In this document: positions 45,101 to 60,100 of the stretch, in pieces | How positions within the stretch are numbered: position 1 is the stretch's first letter | Layout: every line of letters starts with the position of its first letter | NCBI GenBank assembly: GCA_963921425.1 | Contig: OY992833.1 | Location: 18,021,738 to 18,085,737, forward strand | Reading direction: 5' to 3' | Length of the DNA: 64,000 nt | Source of the DNA: Dryas octopetala | Lineage: Eukaryota > Streptophyta > Magnoliopsida > Rosales > Rosaceae | Made by a program: the position numbers and the translations under genes | Notes under the pieces: model-generated | Seen by the model: the letters and a program-made list of their open reading frames with translations, nothing else | Told to the model about the DNA's origin: nothing | Databases searched by the model: none

Positions 45101-48100
45101 TTGTGATTAGGATCAGCAAAGTAGAGAGCTCTCTCAACGTCATGTATCCAAACGAGCAAAGAAACTGAGGATGAAGGTATGTCTGAGATCTACAGTAATT
45201 TTCCATTCTTAACAGTACCTAGTATAACTAAATTGAGTATTCTTGTTTTTTATTCATTTCTTTTATGAGGGTAAGACTTTGTTGTCCTTGGACAACAATA
45301 TGGTCTATGCACTCAAAATTTAATGAAAGCAAATATATTAGTTTAAGAGTTGTCTTGGTGTTGCTTGTAACATGTATCATTCTTTTTAAATTCTTATTGA
45401 ATAGGAATATTGAATTAAAAATTTTGAGCATGGATGAATGTGCTGTCCATCTTTCATTGTACTTCATTTTTCCTCAAAAGTTTTTATTTCCTATCATTTT
45501 TTTTAATTGATATGTTATATACTATGTTACATGGACTCAGATATGCATTTAGGATGTGGGTATGTATCCAAGTGTCAGATTTATTTGTTTCCAAAAGGCT
45601 TTCCACATATTTGAGTGTTTGGTAGCCATACCATTACCTGTGCCATGTTGTATTGACAGGGATATGCCTGGGTGGGGTGAATGGTCGATGTAATGCTTTA
45701 TATTTTTTGTCAGTTAGGTCCTTGTAGGTCCTAAGATTAGGCTGAAAAGCATAGTTGATGAGCTGATTGCTTTTGTTTGAAATGACCATGATTGGTCTGA
45801 TCATGAGATATATGCTGATGTCATGCCATTTTTATTCTCTATCTACTGACTTCATAAAGGAGAAATTAACTTATCATTTTTTTTTTCCATTTTGGATGCG
45901 CTTAAATAATAAAAAATTTTGGATCAACATTTCTTCACTTTTTGAAAAATGTTTAAAACTAGAAATGTTTTGGATGGATCCATCCACTACAATTTCATCT
46001 TCCAATTTTTTTTTTTGGCCATTGCAATTTCATCTTCCAAGTTAATTAATGCATTATGTATAATATTCGTTACTTGAACTAGGGAATTTTTGGATGCGAG
46101 TATTTGTCTAAGTGTATATATTTGGTTCTTTTTCCTCCTCCCTCTCCTTTTCCCACATGTTTTGCGCCCTTCTGAAGTGTTTCACCTTCTCATGTCATAT
46201 TGTATTGTGGTAGATGCTCTGCGGGTAAAGTAATGTGTAATTGTCTTATTAACCACAGAGTATATACTGTACACAAAGCTAGTCTATTTCCTGTAAATTA
46301 CATTAATATTTTCCCATTTTTTGGTTATGGTCTGATAAACCTGGTAGTTAGTAAAGTATCCACACTAGGATTTGTATGCAATACCAACCATGCACCATGG
46401 CTAGACTTTTATACCAAAGTGATTGATGGTTAGATGATATATTTCATTGTGTGAACCTTAAATTGACAACTAGTTCTATTTCAGTAAGCAGATGGATTGA
46501 CTATTTAATTTCTGTTTTTCTTACCTTCTAGGAAGAAGAGATAAAACTGAAGCCTGTCATTGCTTTTGATTGTGGTAAGGTCTTCCTCTAGGTGTTAAAT
46601 TTATGCTTACTCGTTTCATTTTAAATGTTAATCGTACTTCTAACTGAAATACTAGAAATTAGTCTTATATCTCAATATATGACCTGCCAAGAAAATATTT
46701 CGATATATATTTGAATTTGGTGTCAGCTAACCTCAACAAAATTGTAATAAGGAAAACAACCAAGGAAGTACAAGGAAAATGGACGAGCAGTCCATTTTCT
46801 AATTATTGATGATTGCTCATGTATACATTGAACCACATATTTCCTGGATTTTAGTAAGAGCTGTTAATGACTTCTGGGATGGTGTAGGATTTTTATCTAA
46901 TTATTGTTACCTCAATCAACCATATGATCTTATGTACATACACTATCATCTTCTTTATCATAAAGAGCCATCTTTAACATGAAGTGCAACAATTTCATTG
47001 AAACCTTCTGTGATCAATGACTTGTTTTACGTTTTCTTCTGTAAAAGTTAGCAATTTTTCTAATTTTCTTTATGCGAAAAATAAATTTCAGCTGAAATAA
47101 GAGAGCGAGATTGGTGTAATGTGGTTACATGTCATATGGATTCTGCCCAGGCATATGTGTGGAGACTTCAAAACTTTGTTCTTGGTGAGCATGTTCTGAA
47201 ACCAAGACCAGAAAACCCAACACCTGTGAAGGTTAGATTTTCAATCTTTTGACATTTCTATTGCTCACTTTTTCGTTACCCTTATGGCCAGGCCAATATT
47301 TACAAGATATACAACATCCATTTTTTTTTCATGGTTTAATAATCAAGTAGGAAATTTCTGCTCCTCTTTTTTTTTTGGTGAATAAATTTCTGCTCGTCTT
47401 TGGATTCATATGATTCCCAATGATTTGTAATGTATGAAATGACAGTAGACCTGATGCTAAAGAGTATTTTCTGTGCACCATCCTTTTGAAATCATTTGTA
47501 AAATATAGTAAATGATTGTATTTATTTGGTGATAGGCCTGTGCCATCAGTGCATGTGGCAATTTTGCTGTACTAGGAACAGAAGTTGGTTGGATTGAGCG
47601 ATTCAACCTTCAATCTGGAATCAGCCGGGGCAGTTACGTGGACATGTCAGAAAAAAGCACTGCCCATGATGGGGAAGTGGTTGGAATTGCTTGTGATTCG
47701 ACAAATACTCTAATGATAAGTGCAGGATATCATGGAGACATAAAGGTCAGTCTGTATTTCTCATTTAAAAACATTATGCTCTACCTTGCTATTGGACTTA
47801 GTAGTCAAGCACTATACAAACTTTGCACAAGAAGTGAATTGAGAAAGGATTAATTAAATTAAAGAAAGAAAGACGGAAAGAAAAAGGGACATTCAACTAA
47901 GCAAATTTAAGGGGCTTTACTTTTTTCCCCCTTTTTTCTTTATGGGTTCTACTAAGGGGCTTTTTGGGAAGGGAAATGATATTCGAAGTACTCCCTTTGT
48001 CATCTCTTGGCATACACACATTGCAATCCATCTGCAACTTCCCTAACCATTTGCTTTTCTACACTACTTGTACTTGACACCTGCATTCATAGAAATTTTG

Positions 48101-50579
48101 GGTGGCCGTAATGCATAAGGCTTAGAGATTATCTTTTTCCGATCCATTGTAAGGGTTCATAACATAGAGTGCATGGTCTGTGGTGCCAAATGGTGGGGGA
48201 TTTACGTTGGTGTATGAGGGGGATAGTAGTGGGCTGGCCTAGACCGTTTGTATGTTAAGGGATATGCTAGTTTGCATGAAGGTGTTTTGTACCCTTGTAT
48301 ATTCTCATCTTGATTTATAAAGACAGACAGCTTAGACAAGAAATTTCCTCCAGATCAACTAACCTATTCCCAAATAAATGGACAAAAAAAATTGCTAAGT
48401 TTTTTTGGATATTTCATTCCTCAAATGTTTTGACGTGCAGGTTTGGGATTTCAAGGGACGCGAAGTGAAATCTAGATGGGAAGTTGGGTGTTCTGTTGTC
48501 AAGATTGTATACAATCGTCTGAATGGTAATTTGTGTTTGATATATTTTTTGTCATATTAGTTTGTTCTGTTCCAGTTTTGCTATCATAAAGTCCTTGGAT
48601 CATATTGTGATCACTTCAAAATAACTTTCAGGTCTTTTGGCTGTTGTGGCTGATGACTTAATAATCCGCTTGTTTGATGTTGTGGCATCAAGAATGGTTC
48701 GTAAATTTGAAGGTCATACAGATCGTGTTACAGACATGTGCTTTAGTGAGGATGGAAAATGGCTTTTGTCCTCCAGCATGGATGGAAGTCTTCGAGTTTG
48801 GGATGTTATTTTAGCAAGACAAATAGATGCATTACATGTTGATGTGTCTATAACAGCATTGTCTCTGTCACCAAATATGGATGTTCTAGCAACTACCCAT
48901 GTTGATCAAAATGGGGTCTACCTTTGGTAAGTCTTCATTTTGATTGACTTGACTTCCAAGGCAGCTAAGCAAAGAGTGAAATGTTATTGGGAGGTTGAAG
49001 TTGGTAAATGTGATTATGATTGCACATTAGAGTGGAACATTAAAAATGTTATTTTAATGGTGAATGTTTTAGCATGCAATATATGATATGTTTTAATATA
49101 GTAGTATTTCCTTTTGTTTTTATACCTGAATATCCATTTATCAACATATTCTACACCTGCGAATTTTATCAGGGTGAATCAATCGATGTTTTCTGGAGCT
49201 TCAAAGGTTGATTCTTATGCAAGTGGAAAGGAAGTTGTGAATGTTAAATTGCCATCTGTCTCTTCGACAAGAGGTTCTGAAGCTCAGGATTCTGACGAGC
49301 CTATTGTGAACCATCCACAATCTAAAGATGCTTCTGCTCTTCCAACTCTTAAACTGCAAATTCCAGATCTTGTTACTCTCTCATTATTACCAAAAAGCCA
49401 GTGGCAAAGCTTAATCAATTTAGACATTATAAAGGTATTCTTTTCCCACTGGTTATTGTTTTAATTCTGGCTTTTTAACCTCATTTGTAAATCACAATAA
49501 TTGTCATATATTTAAATTTACCTTTTTTGCCTATACATTTTCTCGGTGACTGACCAGTAAATTATGTTACATCTCCGCAATGCCCAGGTCCGAAATAAAC
49601 CAATTGAACCCCCAAAGAAACCTGAAAGGGCTCCTTTCTTTTTGCCTTCGGTTCCTTCTCTTTCAGGAGAAATATTATTTAAGCCCACAGGCTCAGCGAA
49701 TGAGGAGGCAAAAAGTGTTGAAGTAGAAGACACTAGAATAAAGTCTGCTCTGGCACCATCACAATTCTTGCAACTTCTTCAGTCCTCTGCAGAAATGAAG
49801 AATTGTAAATATATCTTTAGTCTCTATCTATGAATTTAGTGAATATTTCTTTTGGGATTCAGTTGAAAAGGTTGCTTTGTTGATCGGAAATAATGGTCTT
49901 TATTTTGTTGCAGTTTCAGCATTTACTGATTATATCAAAAGTTTATCTCCGTCAACTGTGGATATGGAACTTCGAATGCTTCAGATTGTAGATGACGATG
50001 AGCAGGAAATTGAAAAGAGACCGGAGTTACTTTCAATCGAACTGCTTCTGGATTATTTTATCTATGAGACTTCATGCAGAAACAATTATGACTTTGTACA
50101 AGCTGTCATCAGGGTGTTTCTAAAGGTAAGATTTCCTTTCCTTTTTGCTTTCAACCAAATTTCCATTGATAAGTCATTCTTTTTAATCAAGAAATTGATC
50201 AATAACAAGTATTACCACTGTCACAGGATTTTTAGAGATTTGACAAGATTCCATTGTCTTTAGAATGAACCAATTTGCCATTAAAAGTGACTGGCATGAA
50301 ATATCTTTTATCAAATTAAAGAATCGAGAGTAAAATCAAATTTGTAAGTTCCATTTGGTCTTAAAAGACCCTCAACTTTTAGCTTAACATCTTGCCTTTG
50401 ATTTTTTTCTTCGCTTTCTTCCTGGACAGATCCATGGCGAAACAATTCGGTGCCAATCAAGACTACAGGAAAAGGCAAGGAAGCTCCTAGACATACAATG
50501 CAAAACATGGCAAAGATTAGACAAATTGTTTCAAAGTACAAGATGCATGGTCACTTTTCTTAGCAATTCACAGTTTTGA
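39193..50579 (+). CDS. UTP21: UTP21/WDR36 homologue, U3 snoRNP small-subunit processome WD40 protein
   Basis: Eighteen exons: 39193-39318, 39446-39473, 39896-39996, 41414-41617, 41754-41997, 42935-43110, 43707-43789, 44172-44244, 45111-45176, 46532-46574, 47092-47231, 47536-47745, 48441-48525, 48632-48926, 49173-49434, 49588-49804, 49914-50125 and 50430-50579. Every phase agrees, giving 904 aa. The N-terminal two-thirds form tandem WD40 repeats ([102 protein letters not shown]), consistent with two beta-propellers. The C-terminus is the Utp21 domain ([54 protein letters not shown]). The family works in nucleolar 18S rRNA processing. The promoter carries site II and telo-box motifs, as expected for this role. 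Confidence 0.95.
40813..41145. repeat. Diverged direct repeat in UTP21 intron 3
   Basis: A segment of about 120 bases beginning near 40817 (TTGTCGGAATATGTTTGTTT) recurs near 41021 (TTGTTGGAATTTGTTTGTTT). Both run on through ACCACACTAGATGA, TTGTATTATATAAGG and TTTGTCCTGTTTT. Part of the spacer resembles a third segment near 40390. It is an old local duplication. Confidence 0.6.
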
Positions 50580-51109
50580 GTGCCCTGAAATTTTGGCATG
50601 TATTTCTTCCCAACTCAATGTCCATCCCAATTTTGTATTATGGTCTGGTCTTGGTTCTGCATAGTAAATGATATTTCTGTTGTAATCTTAAGTTAATCAG
50701 TTTTGGCTCGCTATTGTAATCTCAAATTTTCTATTTCTTTATCCTCCATTTCGCCATTGAGCACTTATATATCCCCCAACTCAGACTAAGGATTCGATTC
50801 TTCTTGCTCTTTCTATTTTTCAATAAAAAAGCGAAAAAGTTGCAAAGGAGAAATAAAAGGAAGAGTAACAATATAAGGGTTATTCTAAAACTTGTGGTTA
50901 GCCAACTTCTACTCAATCTACTAAGTGGTCCTGGATCGATATAATCAAATACATTATTATATATACATTAGATTGACCAATGTGATTTGTACATTGTAAA
51001 GATTTGAATAAAACACATCATCTTGTTTTGGTGGAAAATAAAACACATCATTGTAGATGAGCATTTACATACTTATTTTATTTTATTTTATTTAATTATT
51101 TATATATTT
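50580..51109. other. Short tail-to-tail spacer between UTP21 and the cyclase
   Basis: Both genes end here on opposite strands. The spacer contains their 3' untranslated regions and no further gene. Confidence 0.6.
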
Positions 51110-54100
51110 TTATGGTAGCAATACACGATTGCGATATTCTCCAAGAGCCCATATAGGAAAGATGTTTCTGTAGGCAGAATAGCTGATCATGCAATTCTTG
51201 TTGAAGACTCCTATGATTTGCTGTTGAAAAGAAAATTTAGTAAAGTCAAAGATTAGTATATTATATATGCAGCATCTACAAACTTATAATTTTTACACAA
51301 ACCTGTTGTGGGAAATCTCCATTTTCCATCTGCGAATTAATCAAGAGCTTTGCTCCTCTATGCAAGGGGGTGAGGTCCCTCTCAGCCTAATCAATCACAA
51401 TTGTAAAACAAAAGGACACCAGTTAGTGTTGCCTACTGCTATATTAGTAATGCTACAAGGATTATATTTATACGAAAAATGTTCTCTTGTTAGAGAGTCT
51501 GGAAGCATAAGTTGTTTATGCTGTCACAGTATAGATCTGGATTATTAATTATGGTTAATTTTTTCCTGAATGTGTTGTACAGACTTATAGTCTGCCAACA
51601 TACACATCTTATTAATGGTGTCATATTGTATGGCAATATGGCAAGAAAACATTACTCATTTACAAACCACAAGTTTGATCACATCATTGATAGAGGTGAG
51701 ACGTACAAATATGTATGAATTTCACTTTTATTAGAGATGTGATCTATAATGTGGTGTAAATAGTTTTATTGCTTTCTAGAAACAACTTTTGTAGGAGGAA
51801 CAGAGACTGTGACACACCTGCCCTGCTTCAATAAGAGCCAACATTGCCCATCCAGTGTTTACAATATGTGCTTTGTTCCCTTCAAGATTTGTGTATACCT
51901 ATTCACTCATACAAGAAGAGATATCATTAAAAATGTCTAACAGAAAAAAGCTAAAATAGAAGAAAACCTCAAAAACAATAGGTTTCACATACATGTCGCA
52001 AGAGAAAGGCCATATACGAAGAACAACTCATAATAATTTTTCACAATTGGTGAAGTTGAAATTTGATTAATCTTTAGTCTCTCTATCTCTATCTTTCTCA
52101 TTTAGAATTTGGGAAGTAAACTTAACATATATATGGATTCCTATAATGCTCCTTAATAACCTTGTTTTGGCATGAAAGGTAGCTCTCTCCCCAGCCACCA
52201 GAATCAAGCTGTTTGGATAGTAAGAAATCACATGCTCTTCTAATGCTAGAACTAGTCTGATAAGTCTTGCCACTAGCCACTAGCCCCTTTATTCCAAACC
52301 ATGTTCCATAGGTGAAGCACACTCCCCAAGACCCATACCTGCATGCACCATAACATTATAATTGAAGTATATATTAAACTGGCAAAGAACATCTCTCATG
52401 TCACATGTTTTTTTGTTAAACTGTGAATCTTAATCACATATTCAGTTAAATATCAACCTAATCGAATAATGCATATTCACAGTCTGATAAAGAGAACATT
52501 TTCGATTATATATTGATTAATGAGTTCATGATCTGTAAAGCGAAATAATTAAATATGTAAACCATGAGCCATCAGGTAGTTGTATGCTCTCAATGAATTT
52601 AGCTGCCCTTGCAATACATTCTTCTATTTCTTTCTTCCGATGTCCTGGATATAATTTCTTGAATGATTTAAGGCCTTCAATTGCTGCTGATGTGCACTCC
52701 ACGTACCTGCATTAATTTATATTTATACGATTTAGATATACTTACTCTGACATATACTCAATAATCTGCTATATATGTTGCAAATTAAGCACAAGTATTT
52801 GTTTTGGGCAAAGAAAAAAGGGAAGAAAAGCTCAAGTATTTTTTTTGCTCTTACTGATAATCAATGATGATATCCCCAAATGTTTCCGCTGGATTGATCA
52901 TCTGGGAAAATTGAAAGGTTTGTGTCAGATACATCCTTTAAAAAAAAAAACTAATTATCTTAATCATGCTTTATTATTGTACTTTAGATACGAGATTAAA
53001 AGGAAAAGATTATTTAATTAATGCTTCATGATCACCTCCAACCAGGCATATGATCTTGTGAGTTCATAGGATGCAAATCCTCCATTGCTGTTCTGTTGTG
53101 CATGCCATGATAAAGGAAATTGATTTAAAAGTTAGAAGACAACAATATTGCCACTCAATGATAATTATTTGACTGTAACAAATTGTAAATTAAGAGGACT
53201 TCATTAAAAAATTAAAACTAAAAGATCAAATTAAAACAAGAACCAAACTACGGGACGAAATTAGTTATTTGCTCTTTTTTATTAGATCAAAGATATATAT
53301 TAAAAGCTGTATGTATGTATATGGTATGTACCTGCAGCGATAATATGACATTAACAGCATCATATAGTTGATCACTAGCTATCGCCTTTCCCACAATTTC
53401 AGACGGCATACGTGATAATAACAGCGCTGCCTGTAATTAATATCATTAATTAGTTGGTGTTCATCATTTGTCAAACTTGTTTAATTTAATTACAAAATAT
53501 GATCAGCAACTAATTAGCATTCATATGCCAGGGTCACCAGTACTTATTTTATACATCAAGATTTATTAGCTACTTAGGATGTATGTTCTTGTGTACGTAC
53601 ATGCAGAGTGCCCTTGAATCATATGCATTCACATTTTGAATATCCATATACATTAGTCTCAAATTGAAGTACACTATAGGCAAGCACATGCCAACTAGCC
53701 AATGTCAAATTAATGCTAAAGGATTCCATTATGTGATTACATTAGCTGACCACATGATGTGGCAGCTCATGCATGTATAAATCATTACATCGATCACTTA
53801 TTATATTTGGTATTTATTACATCAATTATTATGTCAATTATTAATTAAAATATCAACTATTATACATCATATGATGAGTTAATATTTGTTTGAAAATTCG
53901 AGTCTTCATCTTTGAAATATGGATTATTTTAATGTACGTACCAGAAGTTTGTATCTCTAGACTAAAATTGTTGTGATCAATGTGGGCCAATTAAGTATGG
54001 CAGAAGATTACCTTCAAACCTTCAGCCGTACAATCAGAGACAGGCCAACCATTGTCAGGAGTGGAGAAGGGCCATCCACCCTTAGAAATGTGACGGTACC

Positions 54101-57100
54101 AGTAACTGAGGTTGCCACTGCTGTCTTTCCTAACCTTAATTCACATCCACCAATTAATTAAAACCCAGTTGATATATATAAATACAAGGAAAAGCTTAGC
54201 TATTATAAGTTTGATCGAGTTTCATTAAGTAGCTAGGTACTTGTGTGTTTTTGATGAAATTGTGAGCCTTCTTAAGCACTGGACCACATTCATGGACAAG
54301 GTTGGTTGCAAGGATTGCTTGAACAGCCAAGGCAACATCCCAGCATTGAGATCCATTATATCCCTATAACATATATCACCAAAATATTTCTACTTTAATA
54401 TTTATTAACCAAAACTAAAATGGACAGAAAATATATAAAATAATAATAATAATCACTGAAAAAGGGAATTATTTCCTTAATTGTCAGATATCATGCTAAC
54501 TTGTTATGTTGTTATATAGACTGTTAATTTGGTTCATACATTCAAATAAAATTTCACCTAACCAATGACTCAAATTAACAATGTGATAACATATAACATT
54601 TCAAATTATGGCAAAACAAATCCTATTAATTAATACAAAATTAATTTTGAGGACCTGCATTTTCATTCCATCTTCAGCAACCCAGAGATAGTCTTTGATT
54701 CTTGAAAGATGATACTTGTAAGCTTTTGAATTTGGGTCCTCCACCCAACAACAAATCATGTTTAGTACCTGTTGTGATCATAATAAAGAATTAAACCTAG
54801 CACATTAATAATTAAGCTAGTTTTCCCTTTCAAAGATCGATCTGAGAGGGAATATAGCATACTTCAAGTATATTAATTTCATACTGTACTCATTGTTTTG
54901 TGGCAGTGCTTCATTTGTTCTTATTTGGACTCATTCTCTGTACGTTTCATTTATTTTTGTTATTATCATGTTTAAATAAACAAACCTTGTTGACAGGTCC
55001 AATGCAGATATAGCGAGTGCATTCATCCTCATAATGTATGTGCTGCATTACAGTGGTGAGAGCCTTTTGCCTTAGCTTAGAGAATGGCCATCCCATGAGA
55101 AGAGGTTCCCCAACCTTATGAAGACATCCCCACAAGATGTCCTGTAAAATTGGATGTGGGTAATACAAGTCCTCCTGCATATTTAAGAGCAACATTTTGT
55201 TCTGTATCTTAATCATTTTGTATTGAAAGAAAATATAAAATAAAAAATACCCCATTAAATTTTACTATACCCAAAAAGTTAAAACTGTTTATATCAAGCT
55301 AACAAATATATTTTGTCACCCTCTCACCACTTAAACTACCTCAAAAAGCTTATTGAATTTTAATTCATGTCCATTAATATTAGATTATAAAAAAGGAAAA
55401 CTTCCATCTAAATCCTTTAATTTAACAATTTACTGAAAAAAGTTTTATGACTTTTAAAATTCTAACTAAAGTCCAATAATATTGTAACCATTCCATATTA
55501 CATATTATTGGTCCATTAGTTTCAATTTTTTCACACATATCAGGTGCCAAGTCCTTGGTGGTCATTTTCGAGTGTTCGGCAGTGCATTTTTACTTCTTCT
55601 CAAACCCTGGTTTGTCGGCTTTATATGGAGTCCAAAATCTCAGAGTTAAAACCTAACATGCAGCTTCCACAAACCTCGTTCTACACTCTAGGAAGGTATG
55701 AGGTGAACTCGTATCCTATACCCTCAAAAAATAAAAAAAATAATGACATATTTATTTGACAAGGCAATGGTCAAAGGGCTTTATTTAGAAAAAATAAGGA
55801 CTTTATTTAAAAAAAAAAAAAGTCATAAGGTTTTTTTTTTTTAAATAATAAATGTTAGAAGAACTAAACTCTAATTTTTCCTATAAAAAAATATTATAAG
55901 ATGATTGGATTTAAACCAATAAAAACCACTAATTTGTTCAACAAACCCATAGAAAAAGTATTAACAGTTAGATCAAACAAACTCTTAACAATAATACGTT
56001 TGCTCCACAATTTTTATATTACGTGTATAAAAATAGTAAACCCCACCTGTATTAGAAAAGATGGGAACATATGGTATCAAAATCTTGTCTTCCTAGCATT
56101 GCTCAACTTTAATTGAACCTAAACAACTATGAAGTCCAAAGATAATAGGTGGCTCAAAATATTTTAACTTTAATTTATAAAATATATTTCTCGTTTTGAA
56201 TTAGAACATATATATCAAAACATCAAGACTATTCTAATTCTAGACATCTAACTAATTGCCCCACCACACCTTTTAAATTATATTTATTTTGAAAAGTTAA
56301 AATGATCTTATTAATATTGTTGTCTTATATTTTAAAAAGTTAGTAGGTGACTGTGGAAAACATGATGTCAGGAGATCAGATTTGATTAATAAATTAGAAA
56401 GGGAGCCATCCCAATTTTAACTTGTTTGATTTCAAATGACTCCATCTGATATTAAAATGGTCGTTGGGTTTTACACCCTTCCTACAGATTTGACTTGTCT
56501 TTGAGTCGACAAATATATTTGTATATATATGATCATTTGACTTGCACTGGTGTGTATCTAGAAACGCACACCTCATGGGTTACTTGGAGCATCTATTTGT
56601 TTGTATATAAAATGGAGTGACTTTATTTGTGCCGAGTTAATTACACTTACACCCTTGAAGTTTATCGTCTTTTCACATACACCCCCTAAAGTTTTAATAA
56701 TTACACATACACCCCTTGAAGTTTTAAAACTGTTGCATATAACCCCCTATAGTGAGACGAAAATGATGAAAAATTATGCAAAAAAGCATGCTAAGGGATT
56801 AAATAGCATAATAAAATTATTCAAGATATAAGGTCCAACCTGAATACAAATATTTTCTTATTTATTTATTTATTTATTTTTCTTGTAGGGGGTTATATTC
56901 AACAGTTTTAAAACCTCAGGGAGTGTATGTGTAATTATTGAAACCTCAGGGGGTGTATGTGAAAAAGTGATAAACCTCAGGGGTGTAAATGTAATTAACT
57001 CTATTTGTGCCCCATTAATCACTCTCTATACCCCTTTTCAAATTTGTCTACCCATATTTGGAATTTTGATCATCTCTTGAGGCACTTGATTTGAGAAATA

Positions 57101-60100
57101 AGTGAAAGATAATGTACTGATATTTATTAATTTAAATGGGTGTGTTAAATTCAAGGATTATATGTATTGTTCATTACGTTAAGTCTCTAAAGTCTATTTA
57201 TTAATTTAAATGGGTGTGTTAAATTCAAGGATTATATGTATTGTTCATTACGTTAAGTCTCTAAAGTCTCTAAAGTAAACACTTTAGGTGTCTCCAACTG
57301 AAATTATTCATACATCTATATATTTGATTAATATTAAATGAATAACTAAGTTAGGATTCCATTGATTTTTTTTATATGGATGATCCTTGAAATGGAACTA
57401 AAAAAAATGAATAGTTTGATCATGAAATTACAATGTGGATTGGAGGTTTTCTATCATATTAATTAATTAAGTTAGATAATTAATGATATGTGCAGAGCCC
57501 TTCTCATTTTAACAATAATGAGTTATCACATTGTAGTTCGATTATCAAAGTAATTTATTTTCTAAGTTTTTATTAAAAGATAATCCTTGAAAAATTTAGA
57601 CAAATAAGAAACTATTTAACCATTTCATTAAATGATCATGATTTCAAGTGTTTATCAAAATTATTATGTTCGTCCATTTATTTGATCATAATCAAATGTT
57701 TTAATAGTTTTTTATTTGTCCTTTTTTTTTTTTTTTTGCAAACTTGCCTTGAATAGAGATTCAGAAATTACTTTGATCATTGAACTATAATGCGGAGTAG
57801 AGCTCATAAGTGATTACTCATTATGGTTAAAATGAGGTGTATCTTAACAAAAGGTCTCCACCATGATGTGTGTTTGAAAATTTCTCTATATATTATTTTA
57901 TTATTTTATTATTTAAATTTATTTTGATTTTGATTTTGATTTTTATAAACTAATGAGAAATAGAAAAGGTAGAATATTAATGAATAGGTAGTACCTTAGC
58001 ACAAAGATTTCTTGCTTGGTCCCAGTCGATGAGGTGATAGGGAAAGGTATAAAGCTCTCTTCTGAGGGATAAAACAAGGCCGTCAAAGGGACCCACAAAT
58101 CTCTTCCCATATAAATATGACATGGGCAGATAAACCATCCTACAGTGACACCACATTCGACCTGCACCACCATCATCCATATATGATCACTACATATATC
58201 AATTTATTTCATGATTAATTGAATTCTAATTTCTTATATTTTTCAATTTCCTCCAATCACATGCAATCGTAAATAAAAATAAATTATTACATACATATTA
58301 TATATAAGGATTTTTTACATTTTATCCATCTGAATTTTGGGCTCAATCTCACTTCACCACCCAAAAAAATTATGTCAATTTACCACCTGAATTAAAAATT
58401 TATTGTAATATATAATCTCTGGCTAATTTTGCCTAAACTTTTGTTAAAACTAAAGATGTTTTGGTCTTTTTCAAGTTTCTATTGTTAGAAAAAATGGTTT
58501 TTTTACACTTTATCTGCTTTGATACAATAAAAAAACTGATTTGAAAAGACCAAAACACTCTTATTTTTAACAAAAGTTTAGACAATATGAGCCAGAGGTA
58601 GTATATTGCAACAAATTTTTAATTCAGGTGATAAATTGACACTTTTTTTTTTTTTTTTGTGGTGAAGGGAGATTGAGTTCAAAGTTCAGATGGATAAAGT
58701 GTAATAAAGCCTACATGTAATTAGAATAAGAAAATTGAAGAGAAATCCAAAACAATTAATTAAGATCGTAATATATCAATACTAATATCAATTAATTAAT
58801 GATGAGATATATGAAGAAAATTAAACCTGGGTGTATTGGGAGAAAGTAAGGTAAGAGCCACAATTCCGGAGGCAGTGGATTGTTGCCCCTCCATTCATAT
58901 ACACCAAGTACCTACCAATTCAAACATACATAATTAGTGCATGATAGCATATATATAGCTACAGTTACAACAAGACAAGTATATATATATAGAGGATAAC
59001 TCTTAGTTTTATACTTGTTTTTTCTTGATTTTGAATCCAAACCTTATATCACAAATATAAGAGTAGGGTTTAGTAACAAAACTAAAAAATAGAAGATAAT
59101 CTTTGGATTCTGTAATAAAAACTTTGATTAAAAGTAAAAGTAAAAATGAGATAAGTAGACCATTCAAATCTTTTGAGAGTATGATTGAAATAATGGTGTT
59201 ATAAGTGGGAAGGATGTATAGTAAGCGATTGATCAAGTCGGTACATAATTAGGTATGGGCAAAATGGAAGTATGTAAAAAAAGTAGATTAAATTAACATT
59301 TTAATAGGTGATGACAAGAAAGCCACTCTATAATAATTGATTCAAGTTAAGATATTGGGCAAAACTTATATAGCCTAAAACTAAGTGCTTTGTCTAAAAG
59401 AGAGGCTCTGCCTTTATTAAAGAGGTTGTACCCATATATATGGGTACTAATTAAAAATATGGTATTCCAAACATTAATTAATTATTCATGTTATTTCATT
59501 TTGATTTGATAATTAATTATTAAATTAAGTCTAGGCTTTATTCTTTTCATTAAGAAATGAAATATCTTTTTCAAAATTATATAAAATAGGTGGGCTACGC
59601 TCACACAAAACAACAATAATAATGAAGATTTTGTTAAGGCATACATATAATAAGTAATAACACTCTATATCCTTTGTTTTTCTGGTAGCTAATTAGCTAT
59701 ATTTTCATATATAAACCGAATTTTAATTAGGACCACATTAGTATATAGAAATAATATAAAATAAAATTTGACCACACTAATTGTAGGGCAATGCATGTAT
59801 GCTTACTGAAAGCCACATCTTTCCCCATGATGGGATGTTGGTGACCCCACCACGATCAAGAATCCATTTTCTTGCGTTGTCCATGGTGCCATCACCACCG
59901 TCCATTTCCTCTCCAAGCAATCTCAAAGTTACATACGACAGAGCTGTACCGAACATTGTGCTGGGCCCTTCTATATGCAATCCCCAACCCCCATCTATAT
60001 TCTGCAATTTAATACTAATGCACTTAATTAATTTGCAAGAAAAATTTATGCAGTAGATACTGGTAGTAATTGTAGTGTAGTACTAACTCAACGACATATT

